Shown: positions 33,882-43,840, counted from the stretch's first letter. The stretch is DNA of 64,000 nucleotides from Woeseiaceae bacterium (GCA_021773075.1 JAJFKT010000012.1:124001-188000); one strand, 5' to 3'. Made by a program: numbers and translations. The notes: generated from the letters alone by a model not told the origin.

Positions 33882-36212
33882 TTAAGGATTGAGAATTTTG
33901 TAGGTGCCGGTCGATGAAGCGGTACCGAGTGCTACCGGTGGATCCACGAAGTAACCCTGCACGAAATCCACGCCGATATCACGCAACCAGTCGAAGTCTT
34001 CCTGATGTTCGACCTGTTCTGCGACAATTCGAAACTGCATCGTGCGTGCCAGCTTAATCATCGCTGAAACCATTTCCTGATTGACCAGATCCGTTTGCAG
34101 GTTTCGGGTGTAGGTACCGTCGATCTTCAGGTAGTCGATAGGCAGATGTTTAAGGCTCGAGAATGAGCCAAGCCCGCTACCAAAGTCGTCCAGAGAGAAC
34201 TCACAGCCAATGCCATGCAATACCTCTATGAAGCGTTGCGCATGTTGAACATTCGAGAGAATCGCCGCCTCCGTCACTTCGAAGCAGATTGCCGACGGTG
34301 CAACGCCCGAACGGTCCAGTGAATCGACCACAAATCCGAGGAATGCTTCGTCGCCCAGCGTCTGGCTGGACAAATTTATCGCGCAGCTGCGTCGCGCGGA
34401 CAGCTTGATCTCGCCGCTGGCAATGGCGCCGAGTGTCGCATTGATCACCCAGCGATCGATCTGCGGCATCATTTGATAACGTTCTGCCGGACGCAGAAAT
34501 TCGGCCGAGCCATCGGTCTGACCACGGCCATCCGACAAGCGAATTAGCACTTCGACGGACGGGCCTGAATCCGCTTTCCCGGACATTGCGATGATTGCTT
34601 GTACCGCAAGTTGAAAACCATCTTCGTGCAGGGCTGTTTGCAGCTGCCTTAGCCACTGGATGTCACCGCGTTCCCTGGCAACCGCCTCATCGCGTGCAGA
34701 ATAAATATGCACCTGTCCACGGCCCTGTTGTTTGGCCATGTAACACGCTGAGTCTGCGGCACTCATGACGTCCTGTAACGTGCCGCTCGCGTGACTGATT
34801 TCGACCAGTCCTATCGAAACACCGATATTGAAAATCTTGTCTTTCCAGACGAATCGATAATCGGCAATCGCAGTCACGATATCGGTCGCGATCTGCCGCG
34901 CTTTTTCTATCGGACAGCCAATGAGTAGCGCACCGAACTCATCGCCACCGAGACGACCAACGAAATCAGAATCCCGAACTTCCTCTTTGATAAGTGCCGC
35001 AACCTCTCGCAACATGTTGTCACCGGCCAGGTGCCCGCAGGTGTCATTGACCGCTTTGAAGCGATCCAGATCCATGTAGAACAACATATGCACAGCCTCT
35101 TCGGCATGCGCTGAGTCCATCGCTTCGTCCAGTCGCCGCTCAAATTCGCGACGATTGACGAGACCCGTTAACGGGTCGTGCGTCGCCTGGTAAGACATCT
35201 TGCGTGTCAGGCCGCGTAACTCGCTAACGTCGTGAAAAACGACGACGGTTCCCGAAATACTGTTGCCTGGCCCACGCACGGGAGACGCCGTAATTTCGAC
35301 GGAGTGCTCGTGTTCACCGTCAACACTGACCAACACCGCGCGGCGTCCCATATTCACCCTCCGTCGCATAGCCAGACATCGTTCGACCGGATCGCCGAGT
35401 GGACGACGATCCGCGTCGTCGACCAAGGCAAACAATTCGCCGACTCGATGCCCGGCCGCATCGTCACGGTTGGTTCCGATCAACACTTCCGCAGCCAGGT
35501 TCATGTAGTCAATACGTCCGTCGTTGTCAGTCGTAATCACGCCTTCAGATATCGACTCAAGGGTGTACTGCGCCTGTCGCTTACTCCGTGATAGTGAAAC
35601 CTCAAGGCTCTTGCGATGACTCACGTCACGCGCGACTGTCAAGATTGCGCGTTGGCCGCGAAATTCAATATTGGAGCTCTGCGCTTCAACCCAGAGGCCC
35701 GTCTGATTTCCATTGATGAGTTGTATTTCAATGCGGCGCGGCGCGTTCTCACCCGCCAGGCGTTTCGCGACAGTCTTTTTGAATAAGGCCCGGTAGGCAG
35801 GTTTGACGATATCGGAAATTTCCCGGCCTACCAGTTGTGCGGGCTCAAGGCCAACAAGACTCGCGGCTGACTCATTCGGCAGTAGAATTTTTTCGTCATG
35901 GATAATGACAATTTCCGGCAACGTACGTGCAAAGTCCTTGAATAGCCGGTCCCTGCCCTGAATTTTTTCGTCACGCTCGCCGACCGCATCGAACAGCTTG
36001 TTCACGTTGGTTGCAATCAGTGCCGTTGCGCGATCATTCGGAACCGTCAGCCGATGACCAACCGACGCGTCCTTTGACGCCTCCAGTAATTCGTCGTTCA
36101 AACGCCGTACGCGTCTGAAAAGATTGCTGCGCGAAACCCACAGCCATACCGCGGCGCCCACAGCAACTGCTGCAAACGAGGTGAGCATGACCATGACGAC
36201 GAAAGGAGACAT
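33882..36212 (-). CDS. Membrane-anchored PAS-PAS-GGDEF-EAL protein (c-di-GMP turnover)
   Basis: This 776-aa protein has an N-terminal helix (about 4-26), a HAMP-like/coiled linker (about 30-95), a PAS domain (about 95-210), a second PAS (about 215-335), a GGDEF domain (about 345-510; RLGGDEFGALL intact) and an EAL domain (about 520-770). In the EAL domain the signature reads EVL (VEVLIRL); other catalytic parts are present: INLSSQTL, FEVTEAA, LDDFGSGLGS, YLKIDGTY, AEQVEH and VQGYF. Cyclase and phosphodiesterase activities are both possible. It probably controls motility or biofilm through c-di-GMP. Confidence 0.92.
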   Translation of the reverse strand: MSPFVVMVMLTSFAAVAVGAAVWLWVSRSNLFRRVRRLNDELLEASKDASVGHRLTVPNDRATALIATNVNKLFDAVGERDEKIQGRDRLFKDFARTLPEIVIIHDEKILLPNESAASLVGLEPAQLVGREISDIVKPAYRALFKKTVAKRLAGENAPRRIEIQLINGNQTGLWVEAQSSNIEFRGQRAILTVARDVSHRKSLEVSLSRSKRQAQYTLESISEGVITTDNDGRIDYMNLAAEVLIGTNRDDAAGHRVGELFALVDDADRRPLGDPVERCLAMRRRVNMGRRAVLVSVDGEHEHSVEITASPVRGPGNSISGTVVVFHDVSELRGLTRKMSYQATHDPLTGLVNRREFERRLDEAMDSAHAEEAVHMLFYMDLDRFKAVNDTCGHLAGDNMLREVAALIKEEVRDSDFVGRLGGDEFGALLIGCPIEKARQIATDIVTAIADYRFVWKDKIFNIGVSIGLVEISHASGTLQDVMSAADSACYMAKQQGRGQVHIYSARDEAVARERGDIQWLRQLQTALHEDGFQLAVQAIIAMSGKADSGPSVEVLIRLSDGRGQTDGSAEFLRPAERYQMMPQIDRWVINATLGAIASGEIKLSARRSCAINLSSQTLGDEAFLGFVVDSLDRSGVAPSAICFEVTEAAILSNVQHAQRFIEVLHGIGCEFSLDDFGSGLGSFSSLKHLPIDYLKIDGTYTRNLQTDLVNQEMVSAMIKLARTMQFRIVAEQVEHQEDFDWLRDIGVDFVQGYFVDPPVALGTASSTGTYKILNP

Positions 36213-36478
36213 TTAGAGCCCGGTTCCAATTACGGCCAAGTTATTGATGTTCATTTGTTATTATTAGGCTCAATACGTATCTCCGCTCGCGGAGATGTCG
36301 GGTATAAGAAGCTTACATAAACCAAGCAACGGTAAGCATATCCCAGCAGCGTGACGCCGCTGCTGCGATTCACCATAATTCTGGAAGAGCTTTTTCCTGA
36401 TTACACGAACAGACTTGCGCTCGCGAGGCGTATTTCTATTTTTATTTTGAATTTCAACCTCTTACGGGTAGCACTAGC
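36213..36478. promoter_or_regulatory. Divergent promoter region with two hairpins
   Basis: This region lies between the GGDEF-EAL gene (leftward) and pcm (rightward). It contains two perfect inverted repeats: ATCTCCGC-TC-GCGGAGAT (36279-36296) and CAGCAGCG-TGACGC-CGCTGCTG (36344-36365). These could be operators or leader hairpins. It also has several AT-rich stretches suited to -10 regions (36420-36460). Confidence 0.4.
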
Positions 36479-37129
36479 ATGAATACAGATTTTGCTCGCC
36501 AGCAAATGATCGAACAACAAGTCCGCGCCTGGGACGTCCTCGACCTAAACGTCCTGGACGCGCTAAAAGAAGTGCAGCGGGAACTGTTTGTGCCGAAAGG
36601 TTTCGAGGCACTCGCCTTCGCCGACACGGAAATTCCGCTCGCACATGGGCAAATGATGATGACACCGACGATTGAAGGTCGAGTCTTGCAAGCCCTGGAA
36701 CTGGCCGGAGGCGAAAGCGTCCTGGAGATTGGAACCGGCAGCGGTTTTTTAACTGCCTGTCTTGCTCAGCTGGCGACAACGGTGACGAGCATCGATATAT
36801 ACGATGACTTTCTTGAATCGGCCGGACAGCAACTTGCAGATTGCGGCATCGATAACGTCGAATTGTTACGAATGGACGGCACTGAGGAGCTACCAGAGCG
36901 CAAATTCGACGCGATAGCGGTGACCGGTTCCTTGCAGACATTTGATGCGCGGCTCGTAAATGCCCTTAACCCGGGTGGCCGGATTTTTGTGGTTGTCGGT
37001 GACTCGCCGGCCATGACCGCATTAAAAATTACACGTACGGACGAAGACGATTGGCGAAGTGATACCATATTCGAGACTGATTTGAAGCCTTTGGCCAACG
37101 GCGCTTTGCCGCCGCAGTTTTCGTTCTAA
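36479..37129 (+). CDS. pcm: Protein-L-isoaspartate O-methyltransferase
   Basis: This 216-aa SAM-dependent methyltransferase family protein (Pcm) acts on isoaspartyl residues in damaged proteins. It shows ARQQMIEQQVRAWDVLD, FVPKGFEALAFADTEIPLAHGQMMMTPTIEGRVLQAL (the usual Pcm substrate loop), and the SAM site VLEIGTGSGFLTACLAQLA. In this subgroup, often found before tolC in Gammaproteobacteria, the P-x-G-G-R near the C-terminus reads LNPGGRIFVV. tolC follows after 143 bp. Confidence 0.92.
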   Translation: MNTDFARQQMIEQQVRAWDVLDLNVLDALKEVQRELFVPKGFEALAFADTEIPLAHGQMMMTPTIEGRVLQALELAGGESVLEIGTGSGFLTACLAQLATTVTSIDIYDDFLESAGQQLADCGIDNVELLRMDGTEELPERKFDAIAVTGSLQTFDARLVNALNPGGRIFVVVGDSPAMTALKITRTDEDDWRSDTIFETDLKPLANGALPPQFSF

Positions 37130-37152
37130 GGAAAATAAAAACGAAATTGACG

Positions 37153-37210
37153 AAACCAGTTAGGAGCTTGTTGCATCTAATGGGCATTACGAAACCATTC
37201 CAACTGGTTT
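37153..37210. promoter_or_regulatory. Widely spaced inverted repeat before tolC
   Basis: AAACCAGTT (37153-37161) and AACTGGTTT (37202-37210) form perfect 9-bp arms separated by 40 bp. A TATAAC that could be a -10 box lies at about 37225. The arms may be a pair of regulator half-sites in the tolC promoter region. Confidence 0.35.
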
Positions 37211-37272
37211 AGTGATGTAGTAGACTATAACACCTTACACCACGTGGCTGCTCAATTCCGGAACGGGAAAAG

Positions 37273-38694
37273 ATGAAAAATACTAATATTATCAGCACCT
37301 TACTTCTATCAACCAGCGTTTTGTTATTTTCACTGCCCGTCAACGCGACTTCGTTGCTGGAAATTTACCAGCAGGCCCTGCAAAGTGACCCACAAATCCA
37401 TGAGGCGGAAGCCAGACGTTTGGCAGCCATGGAGGCAAGACCGCAAGCGCGCGGTGCTTATCTGCCACAGATAAGTGCCACCGGTGACTTGACTGAGTCA
37501 GACGTGTCAGGGTCCAGGTTTTCGTTTCTAAATGCCGGGACAACCACGTTTGACCAAAGTAGTTCGGACACTAACTGGAGCGTCAGTTTGCGCCAGTCGG
37601 TATTTCGCTGGGAACAGATTGTCAATTTGAAACGCGCCGACAAGACCATCGCGAAAGCTGAAACAGTACGCGAATCCGCTCAGCAGGATCTGATCATTCG
37701 GGTCGCACAGCGATATTTCGACGTCCTGGCCGCGGAAGATCGACTCACTTCCATCAACGCAAATCGCGAGGCTATCGCGCGCCAGCTCGAGCAAGCGAAG
37801 CAGCGCTTCGAAGTCGGATTGATTGCGATTACAGATGTTCAAGAGTCTCAGGCCGCCTACGACCAATCGGTTGCTGATGAGATCGGCGCGAAACGTTCGC
37901 TGGCGACGGCACGCGAATTCCTGCGTGAGATTACCGGCGAGTACGTTTCGAAGCTCGATGCGCCCGGTGAGGATTTTCCCCTTCAAACCCCTGAGCCAAA
38001 CAGCGAAACGAGCTGGGTAGATATGTCCCTCAGTCAGAATTTGGGGCTACTCGCAAGCCGGCTGGATGAAAAATTAGCGCGAGACGAAATATCGTTCCGA
38101 AAAAATGGCCATTATCCATCGCTTGATCTTGTCGTCAGGACGGGTGAGAGCACTTCCGAGGGTGACGTAATCTCCACGGGTCCACTAGGATCCAGCTCCA
38201 ATGCTTTTGACGACACCACCACCAACGATTCAATTTCGCTGCAACTCACGGTACCCCTGTTTGCGGGGGGTGGCACTTCCTCACGCGTCAGGGAAGCCGT
38301 GTATCTGCATCGCGCGAGTCGCGAGCAATTGCAACGCGTAACACGTGAGACCGAACGCCAGGCCCGTGACGCCTATCTCGGTGTACTTTCCGAAATCAGC
38401 CGCGTCAATGCGCTGGAACAGGCGGTGGCGTCAAGCCAAACTGCACTACAAGCGACGCAGGCCGGTTATGAAGTCGGAACGCGAACGATTGTCGAAGTAT
38501 TGAATTCCCAATTCGCTCTGTACGCAGCGATAACAAACTTCTATCAATCTCGATACGACTACATTATGAATGCGCTGCGCCTGAAACAGGCCGCCGGTAC
38601 ATTGCAGGTGCAGGATCTGGAGCAAATCGATGAGTGGCTTAAGGATCGACCGACGCCGGAAGAAGCGGCCACAACAAGAAAAGAAGGCGCCTAA
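37273..38694 (+). CDS. tolC: TolC-family outer-membrane efflux/secretion channel
   Basis: This 473-aa protein has a signal peptide (cleavage after VNA) and the two repeated outer-membrane-efflux halves: SLLEIYQQALQSDPQIHEAEARRLAAMEARPQARGAYLPQI at the start, VAQRYFDVLAAEDRL and AKQRFEVGLIAITDVQESQAAYDQ in the first half, then REQLQRVTRETERQARDAYLGV and ATQAGYEVGTRTIVEVLNSQF in the second. It serves as trimeric outer-membrane exit duct for efflux pumps and type I secretion. Its stop codon overlaps that of the convergent waaA gene. Confidence 0.93.
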   Translation: MKNTNIISTLLLSTSVLLFSLPVNATSLLEIYQQALQSDPQIHEAEARRLAAMEARPQARGAYLPQISATGDLTESDVSGSRFSFLNAGTTTFDQSSSDTNWSVSLRQSVFRWEQIVNLKRADKTIAKAETVRESAQQDLIIRVAQRYFDVLAAEDRLTSINANREAIARQLEQAKQRFEVGLIAITDVQESQAAYDQSVADEIGAKRSLATAREFLREITGEYVSKLDAPGEDFPLQTPEPNSETSWVDMSLSQNLGLLASRLDEKLARDEISFRKNGHYPSLDLVVRTGESTSEGDVISTGPLGSSSNAFDDTTTNDSISLQLTVPLFAGGGTSSRVREAVYLHRASREQLQRVTRETERQARDAYLGVLSEISRVNALEQAVASSQTALQATQAGYEVGTRTIVEVLNSQFALYAAITNFYQSRYDYIMNALRLKQAAGTLQVQDLEQIDEWLKDRPTPEEAATTRKEGA

Positions 38695-39965
38695 CCAGGC
38701 TGTTGCTCACTGAGTAGCGGCTCCAGCAATACCAGGAGCCGCTCAAGTGATCCGCGATTCTGCTCCAACACGGTCAGGCCATTCCGGCCCATCTTCGCGG
38801 CCGCATCCGGATTTTCGATCAGGCTGGCAATAGCAACGGCCAATTCGCTGGAGCTGGTTACTATTCGACACGCTCCCAACTCAACAAACTTCTCAGCGAT
38901 TTCCACAGCGTTGTATATATGTGGCCCCGTAACGATCGGCAAACCTTGTGCAGCGGGTTCCAAAAGATTGTGGCCCCCAATGGGCACCAAACTGCCACCT
39001 ACAAAGGCAACGTCGCTGGCTGCAAAGAAAAGTGGTACCTCGCCCATCGTATCAACCAGAAAAACCTCGCTCGATGCTTCGCAGACTCTTTTGTCTGTTC
39101 TTGAAACTCCTTCAAAGCCCTGTTTTTCGATCAGGTCGCGAACGCCTTTGAATCGCTCAGGGTGCCGTGGGATCAATACTAGTAACAGGTCCGGGTGGCT
39201 CTTGAGCAATTCCCGGTGTGCACTGAGAACCTGAGATTCCTCACCATCATGCGTACTTGCGGCTACCCACACAGGTCGGTTAGCAAAAAGATTCTCGCGC
39301 AATCGCTCGCCCTGACTCGAAATATCGGGGTCCGGCTCGACATCGAACTTGATGTTGCCAGTGACTAGCGTGCGCGACGGACTGGCGCCTAGCTCCAGAA
39401 ACCGGTCCGCATCTGCCTGGCTTTGTGCTGCGATGACGATTCCGTGCGACAGCGTTTCCCGGATCAGCGGTAGTAGTCGCCGGTACCCTGTCACTGATTT
39501 TGGCGAAATTCGGGCACTCACCAATATGAGTGGAATATCCCGTACGCCGCAGCCGCGAAATAAATTCGGCCATATCTCTGTCTCCATAATCATCGCAGCA
39601 CGTGGTCGGATCGACGAGAAGAAACTGCGAATCGCGTTTGGAAACTCGAACGGGATGTAGCAATGCTGGACGTTGTCGCCAAACAGCGCCGCGACTCGCG
39701 CGGCTCCAGTAGGCGTAACTGTCGTGACGACGAGTTTTTGACCTGGGAAACGATCGATCAGGGAATGAACAAGTGGTACCGCCGCTTGAACTTCACCAAC
39801 CGAAACGGCGTGCACCCAAATGGAACTTTCCAGCCGCGGAAATCCAAAGCCAAACCGCTGTGGCAAGAGGTCCAGGTAGGTTCGGTTACCTATCCCCTTG
39901 ATCAACCAATAAATGGCGAAGGGAATCAGTAGTAAATAGGTAAGTACGTTGTAAAGAAAATGCAC
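38691..39965 (-). CDS. waaA: 3-deoxy-D-manno-octulosonic acid (Kdo) transferase
   Basis: This 424-aa inner-membrane glycosyltransferase adds Kdo to lipid A precursor. It has an N-terminal membrane helix (FLYNVLTYLLLIPFAIYWL), the Kdo-transferase domain (SIWVHAVSVGEVQAAVPLV with the catalytic Glu, TPTGAARV, METEIWPNL) and the GT-B C-terminal half (VWVAASTHDGEE, LVLIPRHPERF, FVGGSLVPIGGHNLLEPAAQGLPIVTGPH). The start codon is a GTG that shares one base with the hldE stop (TAGTG), so the two genes are translationally coupled. Confidence 0.95.
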   Translation of the reverse strand: MHFLYNVLTYLLLIPFAIYWLIKGIGNRTYLDLLPQRFGFGFPRLESSIWVHAVSVGEVQAAVPLVHSLIDRFPGQKLVVTTVTPTGAARVAALFGDNVQHCYIPFEFPNAIRSFFSSIRPRAAMIMETEIWPNLFRGCGVRDIPLILVSARISPKSVTGYRRLLPLIRETLSHGIVIAAQSQADADRFLELGASPSRTLVTGNIKFDVEPDPDISSQGERLRENLFANRPVWVAASTHDGEESQVLSAHRELLKSHPDLLLVLIPRHPERFKGVRDLIEKQGFEGVSRTDKRVCEASSEVFLVDTMGEVPLFFAASDVAFVGGSLVPIGGHNLLEPAAQGLPIVTGPHIYNAVEIAEKFVELGACRIVTSSSELAVAIASLIENPDAAAKMGRNGLTVLEQNRGSLERLLVLLEPLLSEQQPG

Positions 39966-41383
39966 TAGTTGCGAAGCTTATCGATGATCCGACTCGAAGA
40001 TCGCCCGTCACGAAACGCCAAAACCCGAACCTCGCCGCCGTTTTTCAGTACATCTTTAGCGCCCGCTATTTCCTCGGGTTTGTAATCACCGCCCTTGACA
40101 AGGACATCGGGCAGTACGCTCGCGATTAGCGACGCCGGTGTATCGTCTGAAAACGGTACAACCCAATCGACTGCCGCAAGCCCCGCGAGCACGAGCAAAC
40201 GATCCTGCAACTCATTTATCGGCCGTGACTCACCCTTCAGTCGTCGTGTTGAGTCGTCGTCGTTCACCGCCACGATCAATCGATCGCCAAGGCTTTTGGC
40301 TTCCTCAAGATAGGAAACATGTCCCGCGTGCAAAACGTCAAAACAGCCGTTGGTCATTATGACGCGTTCACCGCGCGCTCTCGACTCGGCGACCATCAGC
40401 TGCAATTCTTCCAGCCCAACCAAACCGCGGCCGCCCTGGCCACGCTGATGTAATGAAATACTGATTTCGCCCGGAGTCACGGCTGCGACACCGATCTTGC
40501 GCACAACCAGTCCGGCAGCAATATTCGCAAGCGATGCCGCGGCGGAAAGACCCTGCCCACTCGCAATCGCTCCTGCTAGCGTTGCGATAACAGTATCGCC
40601 TGCGCCCGTTACGTCGAATACCTCGCGTGCCTGCGTTGACAGGAATACCGGTTCCATATCGGTCTCGATAAGCAACATACCCTTTTCGCTTCGCGTTATG
40701 AGTAAGGCATCGAGATTTAGCTCATCGAGCATCTTGCGGCCGCGTTGCACGAGTTCATCGTCACTCTGACAAACGCCGACCACGGCCTCAAATTCGCTTT
40801 GATTGGGCGTCAGCAATGATGCGCCGCGATACTTGCCGAAGTCGCTTCCCTTGGGGTCGACCAGCGCTGGCACACCAGCATGCCGACATATCTCGATCAT
40901 CTCTGTAACGTCGGTCAACGCCCCTTTGCCGTAATCCGACAGGACCACGGCGCCCGCGCCATTCAAAGATCTCTTGAGCACGCGCATGATTTCATCGCTC
41001 GCCATCGCCTCGGCGTTTTCCTGATCGAGGCGGATCAATTGTTGACCGCGACTTTGAACACGCGTCTTGGTTATCGTTGGGCGACCCGCCGCGCGCTGAA
41101 ATTCGCAACGTATGCCGTGCTCTTTGAGGACCGATTGCAGAGCGTCCGCGGCATCGTCTTGTCCGACCACACCGATCAGTTGAGTGGACACGCCAAGGCT
41201 GGCCAGATTGACTGCGACGTTTGCAGCACCACCGGGTCGGTCATCTGTTTCATGCACGTGAACAACCGGCACCGGTGCTTCGGGCGAAATCCGGCCCGTC
41301 GATCCGAACATATATCGGTCGAGCATCACGTCACCGACCACGACGACGTGTGTCTTTGAAAAATCAGGAATTGTTATAGCCAC
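39965..41383 (-). CDS. hldE: Bifunctional heptose 7-phosphate kinase / 1-phosphate adenylyltransferase
   Basis: This 472-aa enzyme makes ADP-heptose for the LPS inner core. The N-terminal ribokinase-like domain (about 1-315) shows VVGDVMLDRYMFG, DDRPGGAANVAVNLASLG, VLSDYGKGAL, DPKGSDFGKYRG and the catalytic FDVTGAGDTVIATLAGA. The C-terminal nucleotidyltransferase domain (about 340-472) shows TNGCFDVLHAGHVSYLEEAK and the conserved VKGGDY. The start is a GTG at 41383. It stands in a minus-strand run with waaA downstream. Confidence 0.96.
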   Translation of the reverse strand: MAITIPDFSKTHVVVVGDVMLDRYMFGSTGRISPEAPVPVVHVHETDDRPGGAANVAVNLASLGVSTQLIGVVGQDDAADALQSVLKEHGIRCEFQRAAGRPTITKTRVQSRGQQLIRLDQENAEAMASDEIMRVLKRSLNGAGAVVLSDYGKGALTDVTEMIEICRHAGVPALVDPKGSDFGKYRGASLLTPNQSEFEAVVGVCQSDDELVQRGRKMLDELNLDALLITRSEKGMLLIETDMEPVFLSTQAREVFDVTGAGDTVIATLAGAIASGQGLSAAASLANIAAGLVVRKIGVAAVTPGEISISLHQRGQGGRGLVGLEELQLMVAESRARGERVIMTNGCFDVLHAGHVSYLEEAKSLGDRLIVAVNDDDSTRRLKGESRPINELQDRLLVLAGLAAVDWVVPFSDDTPASLIASVLPDVLVKGGDYKPEEIAGAKDVLKNGGEVRVLAFRDGRSSSRIIDKLRN

Positions 41384-41434
41384 GCGCGGACTTTATCACG
41401 ATCGCCTGGTGTTTTATTGGCTGGTCGGTGCTTT

Positions 41435-41797
41435 TTATCGAGAGCACACCAGCGCTGTTTTTGACTGTTTCTCGAGCCCGGACAGACTTTGTGAAATCAC
41501 CGCACCATTAGCTTTTTTGAAGCTCACCATATCCAGTCCAGCCAGACGCGGAAAGGTCGTGAAGAGCCGCTCAACCGCGCTATTGAAATCAAGAATCAGC
41601 GCCTTGCTTTCACAAAGACAGTCAGCGTGCTCTTTGCCGGAGTTTATGCAGAACATCACCGCCGAACTAATCCCGTCTACTTTTTCCTGAAGCTCCGTCA
41701 ACGCAGCGACTTCGCTAGGCTCGCTTATATCGACACTAGCATCGGACCAGGCGGCTTGTGTCCAGATTAAAAGGGGTACGAACAACAGTTTCAGCAT
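41435..41797 (-). CDS. Exported Cys-containing hypothetical protein
   Basis: This 120-aa protein has a signal peptide (LLFVPLLIWTQAAWSDA) and a helical mature part with four Cys (FCINSGKEHADCLCESK and a final ALVCSR), probably forming disulfides in the periplasm. AGAGG precedes the ATG. It sits 13 bp behind the M23 peptidase gene and 51 bp before hldE in one run of minus-strand genes. Function unknown. Confidence 0.7.
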   Translation of the reverse strand: MLKLLFVPLLIWTQAAWSDASVDISEPSEVAALTELQEKVDGISSAVMFCINSGKEHADCLCESKALILDFNSAVERLFTTFPRLAGLDMVSFKKANGAVISQSLSGLEKQSKTALVCSR

Positions 41798-41810
41798 GTC
41801 TTTTGCCTCT

Positions 41811-42437
41811 TCAAAACGTGTCGGCCAAATACTCGATCCCTTCTACCAGTGCGCCACTCGCGGCTACCTGGCCTATGGCGTTGACAAAAGTGATTGGGAT
41901 GGAATTTCGTTTATCAAAACTGGAGCGGTCCTTAAACGCCTGGAAGTGAAGGTGCGGCCCCGCAGAATTGCCGGAGTTTCCGGCAAGCCCCAAAAAGCTA
42001 CCTTGTATTACATTTTGGCCCACAACCACCGCAGCACTGCCCTGCATCAAGTGTGTATACCGAATCACAGTATCATCATCGTGTTCGATGAATACATTAT
42101 TCTCATGGCCTTCGATATGGTCATCATCGGAAAACTCATCGTTGACGAATATGACTTCCCCGACCCGAGATGCCAGAACCGGATCTCCCATTGCCAGATC
42201 AAAGTCGTAGGCGAAAGTATCCCGATGCCCACCAAGTGAGCTGCAGTTACCCTGAAACATCGTGTAACTCGCACCGACATTCCAGGGCACTACGTAAGGT
42301 GATTGAGCGGGATCAGTGAAGGCCTGAGTAGAGCAGAAACTCACTGGCGCCGGCGTCGTCGTGCCGCCACCGCCCCCACCGCAAGCCGCGAGCAGACGGG
42401 TCAGAAACAGCATTGAGAGTACGATTCTATTCTTCAC
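41811..42437 (-). CDS. M23-family (LytM-like) peptidase lipoprotein
   Basis: This 208-aa protein has a lipoprotein signal (LTRLLAACGGGGGG) followed by a Gly linker. The peptidase_M23 domain shows HRDTFAYDFDLAMGDPVLASRVGEV (metal-binding His/Asp), YTHLM and GPHLHFQAF with the HxH motif. Members cut peptidoglycan cross-links or, if inactive, activate amidases; metal ligands appear complete here. The start is a GTG whose last base and following A overlap the upstream stop (GTGA), showing translational coupling with the hydrolase gene. Confidence 0.88.
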   Translation of the reverse strand: MKNRIVLSMLFLTRLLAACGGGGGGTTTPAPVSFCSTQAFTDPAQSPYVVPWNVGASYTMFQGNCSSLGGHRDTFAYDFDLAMGDPVLASRVGEVIFVNDEFSDDDHIEGHENNVFIEHDDDTVIRYTHLMQGSAAVVVGQNVIQGSFLGLAGNSGNSAGPHLHFQAFKDRSSFDKRNSIPITFVNAIGQVAASGALVEGIEYLADTF

Positions 42438-43840
42438 GGGAGAATTCCACGGTCGCGCAACCAGTTACCATAGTCGTTCCACAGCCCGACAAACTGGCCA
42501 GTTCTGGTATCCCGCAAGTCATGCGCCGCAAACGGATACAAGATGTACTCGTACGGCAGTCCAGCAGCCTGTAGTAGCTGCATGTTCGCGACATCCAGAC
42601 GGGTTGGGATACTCCGATCAAGCTCGCCAAATAACCACAAACTTGGAATGTCGAGCTCTGAAAGCACCGGCATCGGAGTATAGCCGAATGGACCTGTAAA
42701 CGATCCGAGCTGCGCGTAAACGTCATTCAACGGCGTTGACGTGCCATCGGCGAGGAGGCTGTAAAAAATCTCAAGCCCAATGCTGACCGTTGGGCCGGAC
42801 CAGATCAGCATGAATGTGATCTCACTGGCCTGGGTCGCCGCCAGTGGACCGATCCAGCCACCCTGACTATTCGCCATGATGCCACGGCGCAACGGATCGA
42901 TTTGTGGGAAGTGCTGCAAAAAGCGTACGGCCGCCGCCGCATCGCTTGCCAGAAGATTTAGGGCGGAGTCGCCATTCTCCGGACCGACGTTAGAAAAACT
43001 ACCTGTCGATTCACCGACACCTCGCTTGTCATATCGCAATACCGCCAAACCCTGCGGCAGCATCGGATCTGAACCGTGTTTTTGTGTATTGCGATCGGCG
43101 CGTCCGGAACCGTGAACAAAAACGACGGCCGGAAATGGTCCACCATTTTGATCCGGCAGATCCAGTTCATAACGAAGACGAACGTCTCCGTTTAAAAAAA
43201 ATCGATCGCCCAGAACCTCAAATTTAGCGCTCCCGGTTACGCCATCGACGAGCGCCGAAATAGTCGATTCGCCAAAATCCCCGGCAGTTACCAGACCCGC
43301 TTGAGTAATGCTGGCGACGCCGGGTGCTGAGGAGTCCCAAGTGAACGGCAGGCCAGTCATAACGTTGCCGAGGGCATCCGTCCCCGTCGCTACTAGCGGC
43401 GCCATCTCGCCCTGAAATTCGACGGCAAGCTCACCGCTAATCGTGATGCGGTCCAGCAATTGGTCAATGCTGAGCGTGACGCTTGCGTTGTTCCCCGCGG
43501 CGCTCACGGTAACGTCGGTCGTCCCTTCACCTATCGCAGTAATTGTCGCGCGTCCTGAGGGCTCGTTTTCCAGAGCGATTCTTAGCAGAGTTTGATCGGC
43601 GATCGTCCATGTGAATACTGCGTTCGTCACAACAATGCCTGTCGAGTCACGCGCGGTTGCCGTTAGCGACGCCGTCTCATTGAATGAGGAAAATGACGTT
43701 TTGGACGCCGTCAGGGTGACGGTGTCTATTGGACCGGTCTGGGCGGCGACAGAGGCAGACGATGATCCACCACCGCAGGCAACCTGCATCAGAATTGTCA
43801 GAACCAAACTTATCCGTGTTCCGTTTGTTCGCATGCTCAC
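42434..43840 (-). CDS. Ig-like-domain alpha/beta-hydrolase lipoprotein
   Basis: This 468-aa protein has a lipoprotein signal (ILMQVACGGGSSS), then one or two bacterial Ig-like (Big2-type) domains (about 35-215: TLTASKTSFSSFNETASLTATARDSTG, TITAIGEGTTDVTVSAAG, GLVTAGDFGESTISALVDG), then a hydrolase domain (about 225-468). That domain has VVFVHGSGRADR (oxyanion loop), MANSQGGWIG (Ser nucleophile in S-x-G-G), LFGELDRSIP (Asp) and YPFAAHDL (His). It probably acts at the cell surface. The start is the GTG 43840 or ATG 43834. It leads the run that continues with the M23 peptidase. Confidence 0.85.
   Translation of the reverse strand: MSMRTNGTRISLVLTILMQVACGGGSSSASVAAQTGPIDTVTLTASKTSFSSFNETASLTATARDSTGIVVTNAVFTWTIADQTLLRIALENEPSGRATITAIGEGTTDVTVSAAGNNASVTLSIDQLLDRITISGELAVEFQGEMAPLVATGTDALGNVMTGLPFTWDSSAPGVASITQAGLVTAGDFGESTISALVDGVTGSAKFEVLGDRFFLNGDVRLRYELDLPDQNGGPFPAVVFVHGSGRADRNTQKHGSDPMLPQGLAVLRYDKRGVGESTGSFSNVGPENGDSALNLLASDAAAAVRFLQHFPQIDPLRRGIMANSQGGWIGPLAATQASEITFMLIWSGPTVSIGLEIFYSLLADGTSTPLNDVYAQLGSFTGPFGYTPMPVLSELDIPSLWLFGELDRSIPTRLDVANMQLLQAAGLPYEYILYPFAAHDLRDTRTGQFVGLWNDYGNWLRDRGILP

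Noticed and set aside
38691-38694. Overlap of tolC and waaA ends as something unusual
   Set aside because: Overlapping stop codons of convergent genes are common in compact genomes.
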